Shown piece after piece: positions 22,800-34,603 of a DNA stretch of 64,000 nt. Every line of letters starts with the position of its first letter. The stretch's first letter is position 1. The position numbers and the translations under genes were made by a program. Below the pieces are notes generated by a model. That model was not told the origin of the DNA and made no database searches. It saw only the letters and a list, made by a program, of their open reading frames with translations. Source of the stretch: Leptobrachium leishanense (taxonomy: Eukaryota; Chordata; Amphibia; Anura; Megophryidae). The DNA lies in contig CM019063.1 in assembly GCA_009667805.1 (NCBI GenBank), forward strand, positions 58,512,881-58,576,880, given 5' to 3'.

Positions 22800-24156
22800 C
22801 TGAAGTACAGTGCATGCATCCTTGATCATCAGCCACTGCGGGGGGGGAAAACAAGTTGACCTGAACCTGTCCTTGTGCCATACTCACACAGGTACTCGTT
22901 GATGGCCCTCTGCTGCTTGTGCAGGCGCTGCAGCATTGCTAATGTCGAGTTCCACCTGGTGGGCATGTCACAGATCAGACGGTTTGTGGGAAGGTGGAAT
23001 TCTCTTTGAATTTCTGCCAGGCGAACGCTTGCTGGGAATGACCGTCTGAAGTGGCTGCAGACTTTTCTGGCCTGGATGAGAAGCTCTGGCAGCCCTGGGT
23101 ACTTGGTTAGGAAACGCTGTACCACTAGATTTAGGACGTGTACTAGGCATGGTACATTCATCAATTTACCCTTGTGTAGGGCGGAGAGAAGGTTGCTGCC
23201 ATTATCGCAGACGATCATTCCGAGGTGAAGCTGATGTGGTGTTAACCTTCTCTGCACCTGCCCCTGCAGAGCTGACAGAATTTCTGGCCCGGTGTGGCTC
23301 CTGTCCCCTAAACAAACCAGCTCAAGCACAGTATGGCATCTTTTTGCTTGAGCTCTTGCGTAGACCCTGTCAGGCGTCAGTTTATCTGCCACTTCGCCAG
23401 AGACGGAGGAGGAGGAGGAAGAGGGAGAGGTGGTGGTGGTGGAGCAGACAGACCTCATACAAGCAGCTTTCTGGAGGCGTGGTGGATGAACAAGCTCCAG
23501 CACAGAGCCCCGTCTTGGATCCCTCCCAGCTGCAATCAGAGTTACCCAGTGTGCCGTGAAGGAAATGTAACGACCATGTCCATGCTTGCTGGACCACGTG
23601 TCTAAAGTCACATGCACCTTGTTGCTGACTGCCTTTCCCAATGACTGGATAACATTGTCTTACACGTGCTGGTATAGTGCTGGAATGGCCTTGCGTGAAA
23701 AGTAATGGCGTTTTGGAACCTGCCACTGTGGTACAGCACATTCAGCAAATTCACGGAAGGGAACAGAGTCCAGCAGCTGCAATGCGAGTAATTTTGCTAA
23801 GCTGGCATTTTAGACGCTGTGCTTGGGGATGGTTGGGACTATATTTTTTCTTTCGCTGCGGCAACATAATCTGACTGCATAAATCTTCAGCTGCTGGGAT
23901 GATGTCACATTGTGAGAAAGGACCTGGTACATCCATTACTGTAGCATCATCCCTGTCGGTGGAGGTTGTAGGCAATGACATGGCAGGACATACAGTGTGT
24001 GTAGAGCCAGATGAGGAGGAGGAGGACCTACGCAAAGATTTGCGCCAACGGGATGTGTGGCAGTTGTTCATATGTCGCCTCAAGCACGTGGTACCCAAGT
24101 GTCCGGTATCTTTTCCACGCTTAAGCCTCATTTGACATAGATTACAAATTGCAACG
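22800..24156 (-). pseudogene. hAT transposase, C-terminal part (truncated)
   Basis: Continues the transposase after the L1 insertion. It opens with the rest of a BED-type zinc finger (CNLCQMRLKRGKDTGHLGTT, then CLRRHMNNCH), followed by a Ser-rich linker. After a frameshift near 23700 come the RNase H-fold motifs: VHVTLDTWSS with the first catalytic Asp near 23610, and IVCDNGSN with the second near 23215. MPTRWNST follows at about 22970. The protein stops at KDACTVLQPF, so the third catalytic residue (Glu) and the C-terminal hATC dimerisation region are gone. A stop and frameshift also lie near 23640-23750. Not functional. Together with 31310-32126 it is one ZBED-like hAT gene. Confidence 0.85.
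24145..24156. repeat. Target-site duplication, left copy of L1 number 1
   Basis: CAAATTGCAACG here is repeated as CAAATAGCAACG at 31310-31321, 11 of 12 identical, flanking the L1. Confidence 0.85.
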
Positions 24157-24249
24157 CGGGGCGTGGCCTGGCTAGAGACAGCGATGGCAGCATAATTCAC
24201 GAGCTCCCGACCCCATTGCCGAAAATACAGCGCTGACTCACAAGTGGCT

Positions 24250-25293
24250 ATGGTCCGCTCTTCGCAAGGCAGGAAGACCAGACATTCCTCTGCAACCTCA
24301 GGTGAGACCGATCACCGAATTTTTTGGCGCCACAAAGCGCGGCCTAGTAAAGCAAGCTCGACCAAGATGGCGGCATCTCCCGCGCCTTCGGAGACCTCCT
24401 CCATTGGCGGTCAATCTGCGATAAAACGCTTGGAAGTTTTGATTGCCGACCTCCCCACTCGGGCTGAGCTCCCTACCCGATCCGATTTTACGGACATGAT
24501 AGACCAAATGCAGGCCGCCTTCAGACGGGAGATTGCGGAGGTCCGTGCGGATGTTTCCGCCATTGATGCCCGTGTTAAACACCTCGAGGAGGAGATCAAG
24601 ACCCTTCCAGCTGCACCCTCAACCGCAGGCCAGACAGCAGAATGGCGATTCTCAGATCTCCACCGCCGGCTGAATGACCTTGAGAACAGGTCCCGGAGAC
24701 ACAACATCCGGGTGCGGGGAGTACGAGAAGACATTACTGAAGTAAAGGCCTTTTTACTAGGTGCGTTTGCCCATATCTTGGGTGGTCCACAACTGCTCCA
24801 TGCTGCGATTGATAGGGCCCACAGAGCTCTGCGGCCTAGGGCCCCCAATGCCTCAGCTCCCCCGAGGGATTTAATCTGTCATATCCCGGATTTCTCACTG
24901 AAAGACGCCATCATGATGAAAGCTCGCTCGCGCAGACAATGGAAGTTTGCGGAAGAAAGCTTTGAGATTTTCCAAGACCTCTCCCCCCACACCTTGGCGG
25001 CGCGGAGAGCATTGCGCCCCATCACTCATCGCTGGAGCTTTCCCTTCGCGCTGCAGGTTCGCAAGCATAACCTAATACACACCATTCGCACTCCCATGGA
25101 CGTGCCCCCCTTTGTGTCAGCACTTGGGCTACAGGACACTGACGTCTCGGACTGGGAATGCCTCCCTTTGCCGACACCTGCGGTGGCACTCCCGGACGGA
25201 ACGCCACGCTCTCAACGTTCCCCCAGGGGACACAGATTAGGTGAGGCCAGACTGCCTGCACTTACCCACCCGCGCTCTCCACCTGCGGACTGA
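24250..25293 (+). CDS. L1 ORF1 protein (Tx1 type)
   Basis: RNA-binding chaperone-type protein of the L1 particle, which coats element RNA. 348 residues from the ATG at 24250 (an upstream in-frame GTG lies at 24244). The order is: basic N-terminus, a heptad-like coiled coil around residues 60-120 (TDMIDQMQAAFRREIAEVRA), the family signature DLENRSRRHNIRVRGVRE at about 146-163 that starts the RRM-like domain, and the C-terminal nucleic-acid domain with FQDLSPHTLAARRALRPI. The second L1 has the matching phrases DVEDRNRRNNIRVRGLPE and FQDLSPATLQSRRMLRPL. Open from start to stop, unlike ORF2. Whether it is translated is unknown. Confidence 0.88.
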   Translation: MVRSSQGRKTRHSSATSGETDHRIFWRHKARPSKASSTKMAASPAPSETSSIGGQSAIKRLEVLIADLPTRAELPTRSDFTDMIDQMQAAFRREIAEVRADVSAIDARVKHLEEEIKTLPAAPSTAGQTAEWRFSDLHRRLNDLENRSRRHNIRVRGVREDITEVKAFLLGAFAHILGGPQLLHAAIDRAHRALRPRAPNASAPPRDLICHIPDFSLKDAIMMKARSRRQWKFAEESFEIFQDLSPHTLAARRALRPITHRWSFPFALQVRKHNLIHTIRTPMDVPPFVSALGLQDTDVSDWECLPLPTPAVALPDGTPRSQRSPRGHRLGEARLPALTHPRSPPAD

Positions 25294-26910
25294 AACATGG
25301 AGGTAAGGTGGTACCATATGTACAGTTATACAGTGTAAGACTTCCAATGCACTGGACTGCCTTTATTTTACGAGCACAAAATTTACCCGGTCGATCACCA
25401 CATGAAGACTCTCACATGGGTGGCAGTTGTCAGTGACTGTACACCGGCCCAAAGGTTACCTAGACGACCATGCCAATGGGTATTCTGGACATATAGGACT
25501 AATGAACATATTGCTGTCTACTTTCTTTTTAGACTCCCATCGGGAATACAAATTTTTGATGTCCGATGCCGGAAATACGCAGCCGCTACACCACACTGAG
25601 GAACTCCTCACGGCCTCTATCTTTGTCAATTTTGGTACTTTAGAGATGTGCCTTTATTTGACTCCTAGTTGGAATGTTTTTTTGGATATTGGAGTCTGCT
25701 GAAAAGTTTTGAACGGGAGGGATAGGGATGGGTGGGGGGTGAGAGGAAGACAGGAGCCTCAATGGGTTCACAACGGTGCCCTAGGCGGTTATGGGCTGTT
25801 ACTATCCACCTTTCATTCAGGCCTCTGCTGGGAATGGGGGGGGGTTTAAGAACAGATACCACCGACACGCAATCCCGTTGATATCTTGTGGAACTCCTTA
25901 CGATTTTTGGCCTTCTAGCCTATGGGAATAGTAGAGTTGTAGTTTTGTCTGATGCTCTGTTCAAATGTTTTTCAAGTTCTTCGGTACCGCCAGGTGTACA
26001 CCCCGGGAGGTTTGTGGGAGTGTTATAGGTGGGTGGAGATAAGAACCCCGTTGGGATCACGGGGAGGAATCTGCACTTGTCACGTAGTAACGTAGTTCCT
26101 AATATGGAGTTAATATGCCTTATTTTATCTTTCTGTTTTATTATGCTTTATTGTTGTGCCTTTGACGCTACTCCCGCCACATTTACGGTACCCACACCTC
26201 TGTGACTGCGTCATACGTCAGTCGCAGACGCTGATCTAAACAGTTTAAAACACCTATTATACGTCCCCGCTGCCTCCCCCCCCATCCCTGTACTTCGCAT
26301 TTGATCTCTTCCCTTCACACTTACAAGAGCCACCAGTCTACCGCCAGCGCCCCTGACACACCCGCATATGATGTATTTCTGTCTTGCCTTATCATGCTCT
26401 CTTCACATTGGCTCTGACCATGGGATAATTTGTTAACCTGGAATTTCGGTGAATGTGGGTGGGTTGCTTCTGACATTGCTGTACAAATTTGTGTTTCTAA
26501 CTACCATATTGGTTTTGTCATTGACATCTCCCTTCTGTTGGTGACAAAGCCCCATTAGCAGTGCTTATTTGATCTCTAGCTTCGCAGCTTAACGTTCCTG
26601 TGAGGAATAGTACGTTCCCCCCTCTGTGGGTCCTACCACTTAGCTCGCGAGCTTGGTGGTGGTGAGTGACGTCACAGCGGGTGCACTTCATACCTCCTTT
26701 TCACCTTAGTCTTTTTTCTTTCCCTTTCTCTTCTCTCTTTCTCTTCTCCCCTTATTTTCCTCTTAATCACCTTTTCATCACAGTCTTTTCCTTCGTATCT
26801 TCTGTATTACCATTTCCCCCACCCACGTGTTCCCCCCTGTCTGAGTCCCCTTTCCTTCTTCCCTCCCAGAAGTGAGTTTCCTGGCATAGCCCACTGATTG
26901 CTGTTTTGAA
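25294..26910 (+). other. L1 inter-ORF region
   Basis: No protein recognised. It contains a G-rich segment (25705-25745) and a CT-rich tract (26690-26840). The second L1 has a comparable but shorter region at 57478-58190. Confidence 0.5.
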
Positions 26911-29900
26911 ATGTCCTGCCAAAACTCTCCTTACGTGACCCAGGATTTACGGTTGCACAGTATTAACGCCCGAGGTCTCAATATCCCTGAAAAAAGATCA
27001 CGTCTATTGAGACCTCAGAACCACTAGAACGTCCGTCGCCTTCCTCCAAGAGACGCATTTCCATGCGGATTCTGCCCCCAAACTAGGGGATTCTAATTTC
27101 CCTACTGCCTTTTTTAGTAATTACAATTTGAGCAAGTCCCGTGGAGTAGCAATTTTATTGTCTAAAGATGTACCATTCATAGCTGAGGCAACGGAAACAG
27201 ATGACGAGGGTAGGTACCTCTTTCTGAGGGGCACCATCCTAGATACTGTTTATACGTTTGCATCGGTGTACTTACCGAACAAGAAACAACACTCGTGTTT
27301 AGCACGGATACTCAGATCTCTAGAGGCGTTTGAGAGAGGTATTACTATCTTAGCAGGAGACTTCAATGTAACGATGGACCCTTGAATGGACTCCTCAGCT
27401 GGCACCTCGACCACTCCACCCTATGTGCTACGTAGCGTTCGCCGGTCATTACAGGATTGCAGGCTTGTGGATGTGTGGAGGACATTACACTCCACTGAAC
27501 GCGACTATTCTTTCTTCTCCACAGTTCATACAGTGCACACACGCATTGATTACTTTTTCATGCACTATCAAGACCTAAACCTAATCACAGCGGCGGATAT
27601 TCTGGCTACTACGTGGTCTGACCACGCACCACTATCGCTCTCGCTTCACTCGCCGCTTTTTGTTCCCCGGGAACGGACTTGGCACCTCAATTTATCCCTC
27701 CTGGACGACCCATTCGTTTTGGCTGAACTGCACACCACTCTCTCCAATTTCTTTACTGAAAATTCATCGCAGGACACCCCCGTCCCGGTGACCTGGGAAG
27801 CCCATAAGGCGGTTATCCGAGGGTTTTTTATTAATAAAGGTACAGCCCGTAAAAAACTTTGCGGAGGATCTCCAAACTCTCACTGCGGCCGTGAGAGCCC
27901 TTGAATTGGAATATAATTCCTCTAATGACGAGGCCTTATACCAATAATTATTACAGACACTTAATAAGATCTTAAACGCCTCCATTCGCTTTCAGGCCTT
28001 ACGGACTCGTTCGTTCTTCGCGCTACAAGAGAACAAACCGGGACCCCTCTTGGCAAGAATGCTGCGCACTAGGCGCATCACCTCATACATTCCCAAGATT
28101 CGTACGGCGACCGGTACCCATTCGACTGACACTCGGGACATATCTGCGACCTTCCTTAAATTTTTTCAGGACCTTTATGATCTGGAGACATCTGGTGTAC
28201 CATCCACGCCACCGGATCACTTGGATGCTTACCTCACCCGGACGGTCACGCGTTCCCTTGGATCGCTAGACCGGACCTCTTTAAATGCAGAAATTACCTC
28301 GACGGAAATTATGACGGCCTTAAAGATGACGAAAAAGGGGAAAAGCCCGGGCCCTGACGGGCTGCCGATCGAGTATTATAAGGCATGTACTAAAGAACTG
28401 CTACCCGCTCTCACGATTCTTTTCAACACCATACGGAATGGGGTTCCCATACACCCACACTCGTTGACAGCAATAATCTCCTTGATACCAAAGCCCGAGA
28501 AAGACCGCACGGCCTGCGGCAATTACAGACAGATTTCACTGTTGAATAACGACATGAAATTGCTGGCTCGCATACTAGCTGATCGATTGAAACGCTTTGT
28601 CCCTCAGCTAATTGACCCCGATCAAGTTGGATTCATACCTGGTCGAGAAGCCAGAGATGCCACCACCAGAATACTAAATGCCTTAGCACTCGCCGGGCAG
28701 TCAAAGTCCCCATTATTACTGTCGACTGATGCCGAAAAGGCCTTCGACAGGGTACTTTGGCCCTTTATGTTTCGGACATTGCAGCGTTTCGGTATCGGAG
28801 AGGAATATCTGTGCTGGGTTAAGGCTCTCTATCTAACGCCATCAGCAAGGGTACGTGTTAACGGAGCTCTCACACAGCCATTCCAGATTCATAATGGTAC
28901 TCGGCAAGGATGCCCACTATCACCATTGCTCTTCGCGCTGAGCCTGGAGCCTTTATTATCCTCTATCAGACAAAATCCACTTATTAAAGGCGTCAAAGGA
29001 GAGAGAGTGGAACATAAGGTATCGGCATATGCAGATGACCTGATGTTTATCATGCCGGATCCGATAGGAACAATGCCGGAAGTCTTGCGGGAACTACAGA
29101 TTTACGGTGATCTCGCAGGCTTTAAAATCAACGATACAAAGTCGGAACTGCTGGCGGTTTCGTTACCAACATCCTGGCGAGCGACGCTGAGAGAGCGGTA
29201 TCCCTTCCGATGGTGCTCTACCTCTCTAACCTACCTGGGGATTCGCCTAACTTCGGGTTACTCGAAACTTTTCGCCCTTAATTTCATGTCCTTACTAGAT
29301 ACTTTCCAGTCGGACATCGCAAGATGGTCACCTAAATATTTATCTTGGATGGGTCGCGTTGGAGTAATTAAGATGAACTTCCTACCAAGACTCTTATACC
29401 TGTTCCAAGCTCTCCCGATTTCATTGCCAAGGTCGTATCACCAGTCGATCCGCACGCACTTCACAAAATTTATCTGGCCACACGGCCGCCACGACTCAAA
29501 TATGCTACGCTCTGCAAGCCAAAACAGAATGGAGGTCTTGCCCTACCTGACACGCATCTTTATTATATAGCAGCCCAAATGAACAGAATAGTGGACTGGA
29601 CGGTAGGCTCGCCGGAACAGAAGTGGCTAGACCTGGAAGTTTTGGCAGGGCGACCACTATGGACGCTCCCTTGGCTGTCCTGGAGAGCGGTTCAGACACT
29701 TAAGCAATCAGTCTCCCCGGTTGGGCACACGCTACACACTTGGCACAAATCTCGAACGAAATTCACGCTGTCAACTTACCCATCACCGTTACTTCTGCTT
29801 GTCCATAATCCTGACCTACCGATAGCGATTTTGCCAACCCTAAGGGAACGCTTCACGGATACTACCAAATTCCACGCACATCAATTGTTACAAAACGGAA

Positions 29901-30420
29901 CTTTCCTACCACTTGATTCGCAGGGACAACCGGACTCCACATTCGCGATACGTTTTAACTACCATCAAATTAAATCATTCCTTACACGGTTATCGGGCAA
30001 CACCTCTCTTACCAGACAGCTGACTGCCTTTGAATCTCTGTGTCAAAGGACATCTCCGCTGGCACATGGTATTTCTATGCTGTATCGCATGCTCCGGACG
30101 GTGGGTGAGGCACCCCCGGATTTTATGGCGCGCTGGGAGCGTACTCTTGGTTCACCTATTTCTGATGAATCATGGGCTAAATCACTGGCCCTGACGCACT
30201 TCGGTTCACCAATGGTTAAACTACAAAAAACCTCTTAAAAAATACTGGCATTCTGGTACCGCACGCCCGCCCTGGTTGCCACTTTTGACGCGTCTCACTC
30301 GCCGACTTTCTGGAGATGCAACGTAGCAATAGGCACCTATTTACATATTTGGTGGGAATGCGCATCTCTCAAACCGTTTTGGATGATGGTCCATGACCTG
30401 GTGCGCCGCACGACGGATGT
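26911..30420 (+). pseudogene. L1 ORF2, endonuclease and reverse transcriptase, broken
   Basis: Encodes an APE-type endonuclease, a reverse transcriptase and a C-terminal zinc motif, which nick the target and copy the RNA. Endonuclease: SINARGLNIPEKRSRLLR near 26960, FLQETHF near 27050 (catalytic Glu), VYTFASVYLPNKKQ, ILAGDFNVTMDP at 27349-27384 followed by a stop (TGA at 27383), RIDYFF, and WSDHAPLS at about 27618. RT: open frame 28050-29570 with KGKSPGPDGLPIEYYKA, SLIPKPEKD, GFIPGREARD, LSTDAEKAFDRV, GTRQGCPLSPLLFAL, and AYADDLMF (both catalytic Asp present) near 29025. The C-terminal part (29579-30238 and on) reaches a Cys-His motif, RCNVAIGTYLHIWWECA, near 30310-30365. Frameshifts near 27010-27128, 27900-28050, 29550 and 30230 plus the stop make it inactive. 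Confidence 0.9.
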
Positions 30421-31309
30421 GGAGTTGGAATTCACACCACAAACTTTCCTATTACTCATGTTACCATTCTCGGTGAAGGTGATGAAAAAAATCAGTTTTA
30501 TTACGCATCCTTTTAGTGGCCAGAACACTGATTCCTCTTTACTGGAGGACTGGGACTATACCAACCCTTAAAACGTTAGTTGACAAAATGGAAATTTTAC
30601 GTTCCAATGAGGAACTTGCGCCAACACCGTCAGCGGCAGCATAACATTTCACCAAGGTGTGGTTCCACTGGGCTGCCTACTGCTCCTCGGCGAACTTTAG
30701 AATGGATTTAGCAGCAAATGCGAACACGGTGGAGGCCGTAGGGCCACCTAGTCCACAGGAGGAAGGCGACGGACTACTTCTCATGAACGGCCTTGGGCTG
30801 CAAAATACGCTCACATGACCCCCTTTAACTCCCTGTGTATTATTTTCCTTATGTAGTCGTCCCCCCCCCACACACACTCTGTCACTCTTCTCTTCTTTTC
30901 TTACTGTCCTTTGCTAATCTATTCTCTTTCGGTCATGAACCCCTAGTTACGTGAATATCCCTAGACTGCTGGATCCATTATTCATATACTGGATTCATAC
31001 AAAATCTTACCGCCGACCTAAAACACCCTTGTTCTCTGGAAAAGTCACTTCAGCACTGCTAACGGAACGGGATATATTTGTTTCTCATATGTGTTAAAGT
31101 ACCGTGACCTCCTATTGTACGGGTCGTTGGTTGTTTTTGATATTAAGGAATACCGAAGCCGCTTTTGAATCACCAATGTAGGTCTTATGCTCTAACTGAC
31201 CGCTTTTTCTTTTGTTTCATACTGTGTGAAATCGCTTTGGCATCCATATATATGTATGTTATTACTTTGGAAACTCGATAAACTCTTTATTACAAAAAAA
31301 AACAAAAAA

Positions 31310-31321
31310 CAAATAGCAACG
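31310..31321. repeat. Target-site duplication, right copy of L1 number 1
   Basis: CAAATAGCAACG; partner of 24145-24156. Confidence 0.85.
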
Positions 31322-32126
31322 CTGCGCTCTACTGCACATTTCTTAAAGAACTCCCAGACAACAGAGTTCCTGCATGTGTTCTTTGAGACAACAGCGCTCT
31401 GCACCGGAGCAGCTCTGACATGTGATGCCTTGGACTGGCTAGTGCTACGGTTGGTCACAGAGGATGTTGTGCCTCGTGTTTGCTGTGCCGCCTCCTCCCC
31501 CCTCTTCCTCACTTAATTCCTCTGTTCGATCAGGCACCCAGGTGGAGTCAGTGACCTCATCATCATTGTCATCATCACCCCCTATCTCCTCGTCACTGGA
31601 GCCAACTTGGCAGTATGCTGCAGCTGCTGGGGCAACATGAGTGCCAGTTATTTGTGTGTCATCACTGGCACCCCCTTCCTCTAGGATGATTATACTCCCT
31701 TCCTCAACCTCAGATTGAATCAGTACTTGTACTTGCTGCACATCCTCAGGCAGCAGGTCACTGTCATTGTAGTCAAACAATTCAGCTGACTCCTCCGTGT
31801 GTGATAGCGAGGCTACGGCAGGAGTAGCTGTGGACATGGAGGCTGCATTTAGATGCTTTGGCAGCTGAGGTGGACTGTAAAGCACTAGAAGCCTGGCTGG
31901 CAGAGGACTCGGAGGATGAGGATGGCCTGGTTAGCCAATCCACCAAGTCCTCTGTATGTTGCTGCTGCTTAAGACGGCCAGCACCAGTTAGAAAGGACAA
32001 GCGTGGCCCTGCAGAGGATGCACCACGTCCACCACGACCAGAGGCACAGCCTCCTGACACAGGGGCTGCTTGCCCTCTTATCTGTGTCTGGGAGCGTCTG
32101 CCTGTCCTTTTTGTTCTTTCAGACAT
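31310..32126 (-). pseudogene. hAT transposase, N-terminal part
   Basis: Starts at MSERTKRTGRRSQT (ATG at 32126-32124) with an RG-rich and Ser-rich N-terminus (EDLVDWLTRPSSSSESS), an acidic stretch (ELFDYNDSDLLPEDV and GGDDDNDDEVTDSTW), then NSVVWEFFKKCAVERSVAIC, the beginning of a BED finger. The L1 insertion follows immediately, and the finger continues at 24156 as CNLCQMRL. Frameshifts lie near 31800 and near 31497. The acidic region before a BED domain is seen in hAT transposases and ZBED genes. Confidence 0.82.
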
Positions 32127-32219
32127 GGTGAGTGATATATAGATTAATATATACAGAACTCTGATAAAATCTTTAATCTTATACCAGAGTTCTTTCAACT
32201 CTGGTATAAACTCAGTGAG

Positions 32220-32690
32220 ACACCCTGATAGCTGGCAGCCAGTGACAAGACACAGATTACAAGTCTCAGACACCTCCTATAAATCAATGAGACCCCTTGA
32301 TGGGTGGCAGCCAGTGAGAACACACGGATTATAACAATTTCCAAATGTTTTGTAGAAATTAGTGAGCCCCAAAATTCTGTGTGGTACTGGCTGTGTAACA
32401 AGAGACAGATCACCTCAATTTACAAATGTTTTAAATAATTTTTTAACCCCCAAAATACTTGCTGGCTGTGTGACAAGACACACATCACCTAAATTCCCTG
32501 ATATTTGGTAGAAATGAGACCCAAAAAGATTTGCTGGCACAGTGACAAGACCCAGAAGATCACCTCAATTCACAAATGTTTTAAAGAAAGTTGTAACCCC
32601 CAAAAAAACTTGCTGGCACAGTGACAAGACACACATCACCTAAATTCCCTGATATTTGGTAGAAATGAGACCCCCCCCCCAGTACCGTGG
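32220..32690 (-). repeat. hAT subterminal repeats
   Basis: The phrases GGCAGCCAGTGACAAGACAC, TTGCTGGC(A/T)CAGTGACAAGA and CACAAATGTTTTAAA recur five to six times with a period of about 70-110 bp. In hAT transposons such repeats near the ends can bind the transposase. Confidence 0.7.
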
Positions 32691-33015
32691 CAGACCGGCA
32701 GAAACAACACACAACAATCTCCTCTGAAATCTCCTCTCAAAATGCGTGCTGTAGCTATGCGTGGAAATGTTATATAGTGTGCTGCGGGACTTAGCTCTGT
32801 GAGCCCATGATTGGGCAAAATTTGCCCATACTGTTGAACCTGTCTTGCACCAGACCTGTGGTCAGGTGCAAGGCTGTAGCCAATTACGAGCTTCGGGCCA
32901 GTGGGAAAATGCATTGTGATGCATTGTGGTCGAACACCCGGAAATGTTCGGAGTTCGCGATCTAATCGAACAGGCTAAGTTCGGATCGAACTCCGAATCG
33001 AACAGCTCATCCCTA

Positions 33016-33839
33016 ATGTTAATGTACAGTAAGGACTGAGATTGGTCTCAGAGAGCGTGACCTTATCCTGCTCTCTGCAAGCCAACATCACTAGTGGCCG
33101 GCAGTCAGGAAATTAAAAAATCTCGGTTGCTGGTGAGGCTGGATGGGGTGAAGGAAACTTTTGCGTTTCACCCCGCAATATCTCCAGATTGAGGGAACGG
33201 GGGGAGGGCACTTCTCACATCCTGACCACTTTATAACTGTAAATTGGTCAGGATGAGTAGTGTCCCTTGACAATATCCGCTGGAGCTGATCTATATATCG
33301 TCTTCAGCTGATCTCTTAATGGCAGGAGTGGAATAGCGCCTCTAGTATATAGGGATTGTGAAAGTGGCACGGGCTCTTGTGGAATCAGGAGATCTCCAAA
33401 GACTAAGTGGCAGACACTTTCCTTCCCGTATCCCGCCCCACACACTGTAAAAATCCCCTCCGCCAGAAAAAGTGTTGCATTTGCCACAAAGGAATCCGGA
33501 AGGATTCTAGTTATTATTGACCTACCTGCCCATCTCTACCATGGCCTCTGCATAACCGAGTGTTTCAAAATTTACCATATGCTAAACTACAGCATCCCTT
33601 TTTCTGGTTTGTCCTGACTACTCTTTGTTAGCTGCCTGTACCAACTCAATGGCTTGTTATACTAACTATTCTGACTTCTGGAATCCCCCTGACCTTGGCC
33701 TGTTCACGTTAAGCCCAGCTATTCTAAAGTGGCTGCACCAAACAACTCAAACTACATTTAGAATCCTTGGCGCACCGTCTTTGGAGCAATATTCTTTCTT
33801 GGCATGCCATATTCTCTCAAAGATGGCCTAAATCCTGAA
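33016..33839. other. Intron with dispersed repeat piece
   Basis: GCTGGTGAGGCTGGATGG at 33132 is repeated at 42446. A near-palindrome CTGACCACTTTATAACTG / AATTGGTCAGGATGA at 33225-33256 recurs at 46412-46447 next to the second hAT. No gene recognised. Confidence 0.5.
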
Positions 33840-34603
33840 ACCACTTTGTCAGATTTCAATGTGTAAAAACTGAAATGGGAAAGCCCTATATTTGTAACTT
33901 TCCAAGAGGCAAAATAAAATGCTACATGGGGAGGGGGGTTACCGTTGAACTCGTAAGATGTTGACAACCACAAATATGAGTGTTTTTAGGCCAATAAAAG
34001 GTTGACTGAGCATGATATCACTAGCAAAATAGCAGTTTTAGTGTGGAAAAAAATGCAAATCACAAACCTGAAGACTAAGTGGCTACTATAAAAAACTGGA
34101 CATACCCCATTTTGAATACCCTGGGTTGTCTACGTTTCAGAATGGTATGCCATGATGGGGTAATTGTCATACCTGGGCTGCCATACCCTCTCTATCTGGC
34201 AAATTTCAATTTGTAAAACCTGAAATGGGCAAACTCCTATATATTTGACCCTGTAACGTTCCAAAACCTCAAAAAAACTCTACATGGGGGGGTTCCGTTC
34301 TATTGGTGTTCAGCAATGTCTCAACAGTTTATTTCAGTACAAGCTAAGCGTACAATGTCCTTTTTTATACTGCAAAATACAATGCAGAACTTTGAAAATA
34401 GCAACATTTCCTATTACACTATAATTTATATTTAAATCTTTGAAAAATTAAAGCCCTATTTCTCCTGAACAAGATGATATATAATAAGGGTGGGTGCACT
34501 TAATATGAAAGGGGTAAATTATGGTTGAACAGGTGAAGAGTTGATATTCTACATTTTAGAAGTGTTCCGAACTTGTAAATTTGCTTCCGTCCTTAAGGGT
34601 TAA
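33840..34603 (-). repeat. Remnant of TTAA-type element, family R
   Basis: Right border CCGTCCTTAAGGGTTAA (34600-34603), reversed TTAACCCTTAAGGACGG, like widespread frog TTAA repeats. Two related 80-bp blocks (about 33850 and 34200) share TTTCAAT-TGTAAAA-CTGAAATGGG and CTACATGGGG. Left border not found. Confidence 0.5.

Larger units (their letters stand above)
24157..31309 (+). mobile_element. Full-length Tx1-type L1 retrotransposon
   Basis: A 7,153-bp non-LTR element on the plus strand. It begins CGGGGCGTGGCCTGG, the same start as the second L1 (59434, minus strand), carries ORF1 (24250-25293) and a broken ORF2 (about 26911-30420), and ends in an A-rich tail (31293-31309). The 12-bp duplication on both sides shows target-primed insertion into the BED-finger codons of an hAT gene. 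The 1.6 kb gap between the ORFs (25294-26910) has a pyrimidine-rich stretch at 26690-26830. Confidence 0.92.
22795..33015 (-). mobile_element. hAT transposon with transposase, split by an L1
   Basis: Element on the minus strand, entering at its terminus AACAGCTCATCCCTA (ends 33015; reversed it reads TAGGGATGAGCTGTTCG). Subterminal repeats lie at 32220-32690 and the coding region runs leftwards from 32126. A 7.15 kb L1 at 24157-31309 divides it. The far end is missing: after KDACTVLQPF near 22800 the sequence passes into an L2 fragment. The same terminal sequence bounds the non-autonomous element at 43459-46401. Confidence 0.85.

Noticed and set aside
32636..32914. Minus-strand 92-codon frame
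   Set aside because: Lies in hAT subterminal DNA; repeats explain it.
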